Shown: positions 4,809-6,097 of the stretch, piece after piece
How positions within the stretch are numbered: the first letter of the stretch is position 1
Layout: every line of letters starts with the position of its first letter
Assembly: GCA_030628305.1 (NCBI GenBank)
Contig: DAOVRE010000111.1
Coordinates: 1-6,097, forward strand
Direction: 5' to 3'
DNA: 6,097 bases
Source of the DNA: Candidatus Heimdallarchaeota archaeon
GTDB taxonomy: Archaea > Asgardarchaeota > Heimdallarchaeia > Heimdallarchaeales > Heimdallarchaeaceae
Translations under genes and position numbers: made by a program
Notes under the pieces: generated by a model
Databases searched by the model: none
Seen by the model: the letters and a program-made list of their open reading frames with translations, nothing else
What the model was told of the DNA's origin: nothing

Positions 4809-6097
4809 ATGACTAAACACACCAAATGTATTCGAACAAAACTACTACTACTACTGCTCCTAGTGGGAGGTTGGTTTTTTCTTCCCTCTGCAAAGGTGGA
4901 AGAAGTACAGAAAACGGGAGTAAATTCTCCTACATTAACCACCACCACCCTTCCCTCTTCATATATCCCTCACGAACCTATCTTGATTCTTTCTGACCAG
5001 AATTTCACCGATTACGGTTTCCCAGGAACAGGAACAGAAGAAGAGCCCTATAGAATCGAAGACTACTTTATCAACGTCACAGGAGAAAATCCAACTATTG
5101 CCATCTATCGTACCTCAAAACGGTTTATTATCCAAAACTGTTATCTTACAGCAAAGGAGGAGGGGATGTATGCACGAGGGATTGGGATCTTTATTGAGAA
5201 CACAACGGACAGCCGACCAATCATCAGAAATAACTTTTGCGTCGATTGCGATAGTTGGGGAATACGGATCCGCGAAACGCATTTTGCCACAGTCACGAAT
5301 AACACCTGTATCGACAACGGTGGAGATGGGATAGATGTTTACATGTCCGCTAATCCGACAGTCACGGACAATATCTGTAGCAAAAATAAAGCAGGGGGAA
5401 TAGCTATTATTGGTGCTACTGAGGCAATACTTGAGAACAATACCTGTGAAGAAAATGAACTTTGTGGGATCTATCTGGGATCAGTGTCCTTTCAAACCTG
5501 CTCAAGAAACAGATGTGAAAATAATAAGATGGATGGGATGAGCTTTGGACTTTGTTATGGAACAATCACAGAGAATTATTGTGCAAACAATAGTAGGTCT
5601 GGGATGGATATTGGTGGTTCTTCTTATTCTATTTTTGTAAACAATACTTGTAGAGAGAATGTGAACGGTATGTATGTTATTGAATCTTTTCATCTACAAG
5701 TCTTAAACAATACTTGTGAAAACAATGATTATGGGATATACCTTGTTCAGGGAGCCTGGTATGATATGCTTGCAAACAATACTATCATTAATAGCACCTA
5801 TGATGGAATCTATGCTATGAGAACTAGAGAACTTCTTGTTGTTCACAATCAAATCGAAAACAGTCAACGTTATGGAGTGTACCTCGAAGGACGAGCTAAT
5901 GACTCGGTTATCGCTTATAATTCTTTCATCAACAACAACCCTGCTGGACTTTCACAAGGGTATAATGATGGTTTTAGGAATATGTGGTACGATAAGGAAG
6001 CCAAGAGGGGAAATTACTGGAAAGATTATGAAGGAAAAGGATCATACAAGATTGCAGGTCAGGCAGAAGCAGTGGATAAATACCCTCTAACAGAACA
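4809..6097 (+). CDS. Secreted NosD-type parallel beta-helix protein, 3' end outside window
   Basis: The frame is open from ATG 4809 to the right edge (429 codons) and preceded by a stop at 4794. A basic start (K3, K6, R9, K11), a hydrophobic core with seven Leu (12-18) and PSA at 26-28 form a Sec signal peptide or signal anchor. A Ser/Thr/Pro linker follows (about 39-52). Residues 56-88, with EPILILSD, GFPGTGTEEEPY and RIEDY, are the lead-in typical of archaeal secreted beta-helix proteins. Then come about eleven PbH1 rungs spaced 22-24 residues, with turns such as NNFC, NNTC, DNIC and HNQI beginning at 141, 164, 187, 210, 233, 255, 278, 300, 323, 346 and 370. The end NMWYD, GNYWKDY and AVDKYPL (391-427) is the usual cap of such proteins. 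Many N-x-S/T sequons suit surface glycosylation. The fold may bind or cleave polysaccharide, but no catalytic site is identifiable. The C-terminus, possibly with a membrane anchor, is missing. Confidence 0.9.
   Translation, partial: MTKHTKCIRTKLLLLLLLVGGWFFLPSAKVEEVQKTGVNSPTLTTTTLPSSYIPHEPILILSDQNFTDYGFPGTGTEEEPYRIEDYFINVTGENPTIAIYRTSKRFIIQNCYLTAKEEGMYARGIGIFIENTTDSRPIIRNNFCVDCDSWGIRIRETHFATVTNNTCIDNGGDGIDVYMSANPTVTDNICSKNKAGGIAIIGATEAILENNTCEENELCGIYLGSVSFQTCSRNRCENNKMDGMSFGLCYGTITENYCANNSRSGMDIGGSSYSIFVNNTCRENVNGMYVIESFHLQVLNNTCENNDYGIYLVQGAWYDMLANNTIINSTYDGIYAMRTRELLVVHNQIENSQRYGVYLEGRANDSVIAYNSFINNNPAGLSQGYNDGFRNMWYDKEAKRGNYWKDYEGKGSYKIAGQAEAVDKYPLTE
4842..4860 (+). repeat. Short CTA trinucleotide run encoding the poly-Leu signal core
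   Basis: Four CTA codons followed by CTG, CTC and CTA encode seven consecutive Leu residues in the hydrophobic core of the beta-helix protein's signal peptide. A trinucleotide run can slip in length without breaking frame and would only lengthen or shorten the hydrophobic core. Confidence 0.55.

Noticed and set aside
5098..5334. 78-codon plus-strand ORF in another frame
   Set aside because: Lies wholly inside the beta-helix gene, whose own frame shows a signal peptide and regular PbH1 rungs. No start signal of its own.
5502..5693. 63-codon minus-strand ORF
   Set aside because: Antisense to the beta-helix repeats. The apparent His/Ile pattern mirrors the repeated Asn/Tyr codons.
5229..5960. 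Periodic pattern in the beta-helix gene as a CRISPR or DNA tandem repeat
   Set aside because: The roughly 69-bp period is the protein rung repeat. DNA units are strongly diverged, with no constant repeat/spacer arrangement.
5836..6090. 84-codon plus-strand ORF in another frame
   Set aside because: Out-of-frame reading of the beta-helix C-terminal region, where the true frame encodes NMWYD, GNYW and VDKYPL.

Overview
The window looks like chromosomal DNA of an archaeon. It is AT-rich: sampled housekeeping lines are about one third G+C by hand count. The evidence is an archaeal-type RtcB interrupted by an intein, an archaeal-style circularly permuted GTPase, TATA-like boxes about 25 nt upstream of start codons that have no Shine-Dalgarno sequence, oligo-T tracts instead of hairpin terminators, and a secreted NosD-type beta-helix protein plus a calcium-binding repeat of the kind common in archaeal surface proteins. 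The secreted protein's N- and C-terminal signatures remind me of Asgard (Loki/Heimdall-type) genomes. That placement is an impression from memory, not a demonstration.

Layout. Positions 2-1549 (+) are the 3' part of rtcB, the RNA 3'-phosphate/5'-OH ligase. The window opens inside an intein whose last 132 residues are visible, and the C-extein starts at the metal-binding Cys codon (398-400). An oligo-T tract follows. On the minus strand, a TatD-family metallo-hydrolase (2618-3403) and a DHH/DHHA1 phosphoesterase (1582-2613) lie 4 nt apart, probably as an operon transcribed towards rtcB. A 51-bp gap with a TATA-like element usable in both directions separates tatD from a rightward pair: a 64-residue coiled-coil microprotein (3455-3649) and a YlqF/RbgA/MJ1464-type circularly permuted GTPase (3677-4555). 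Directly at the GTPase stop codon, in another frame, is the last ~40 codons of a thrombospondin-type-3-like Ca-binding repeat (4551-4673), which looks like the stump of a lost secreted-protein gene. After an oligo-T tract and a short AT-rich stretch, a long gene starts at 4809 and runs off the right edge. It encodes a signal peptide and an 11-rung parallel beta-helix.

Functionally the left two thirds is nucleic-acid and ribosome housekeeping: RNA ligation/tRNA splicing, two nuclease-type hydrolases, and a ribosome-assembly-type GTPase. The right third is cell-surface accessory DNA that shows signs of rearrangement. The points most worth a second look are the intein at the catalytic Cys of RtcB with Ser in place of the usual penultimate His, the regular cysteine/asparagine ladder of the beta-helix protein, and the repeat stump fused to the GTPase stop codon. 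I see no convincing evidence for a wholly new multi-gene system.
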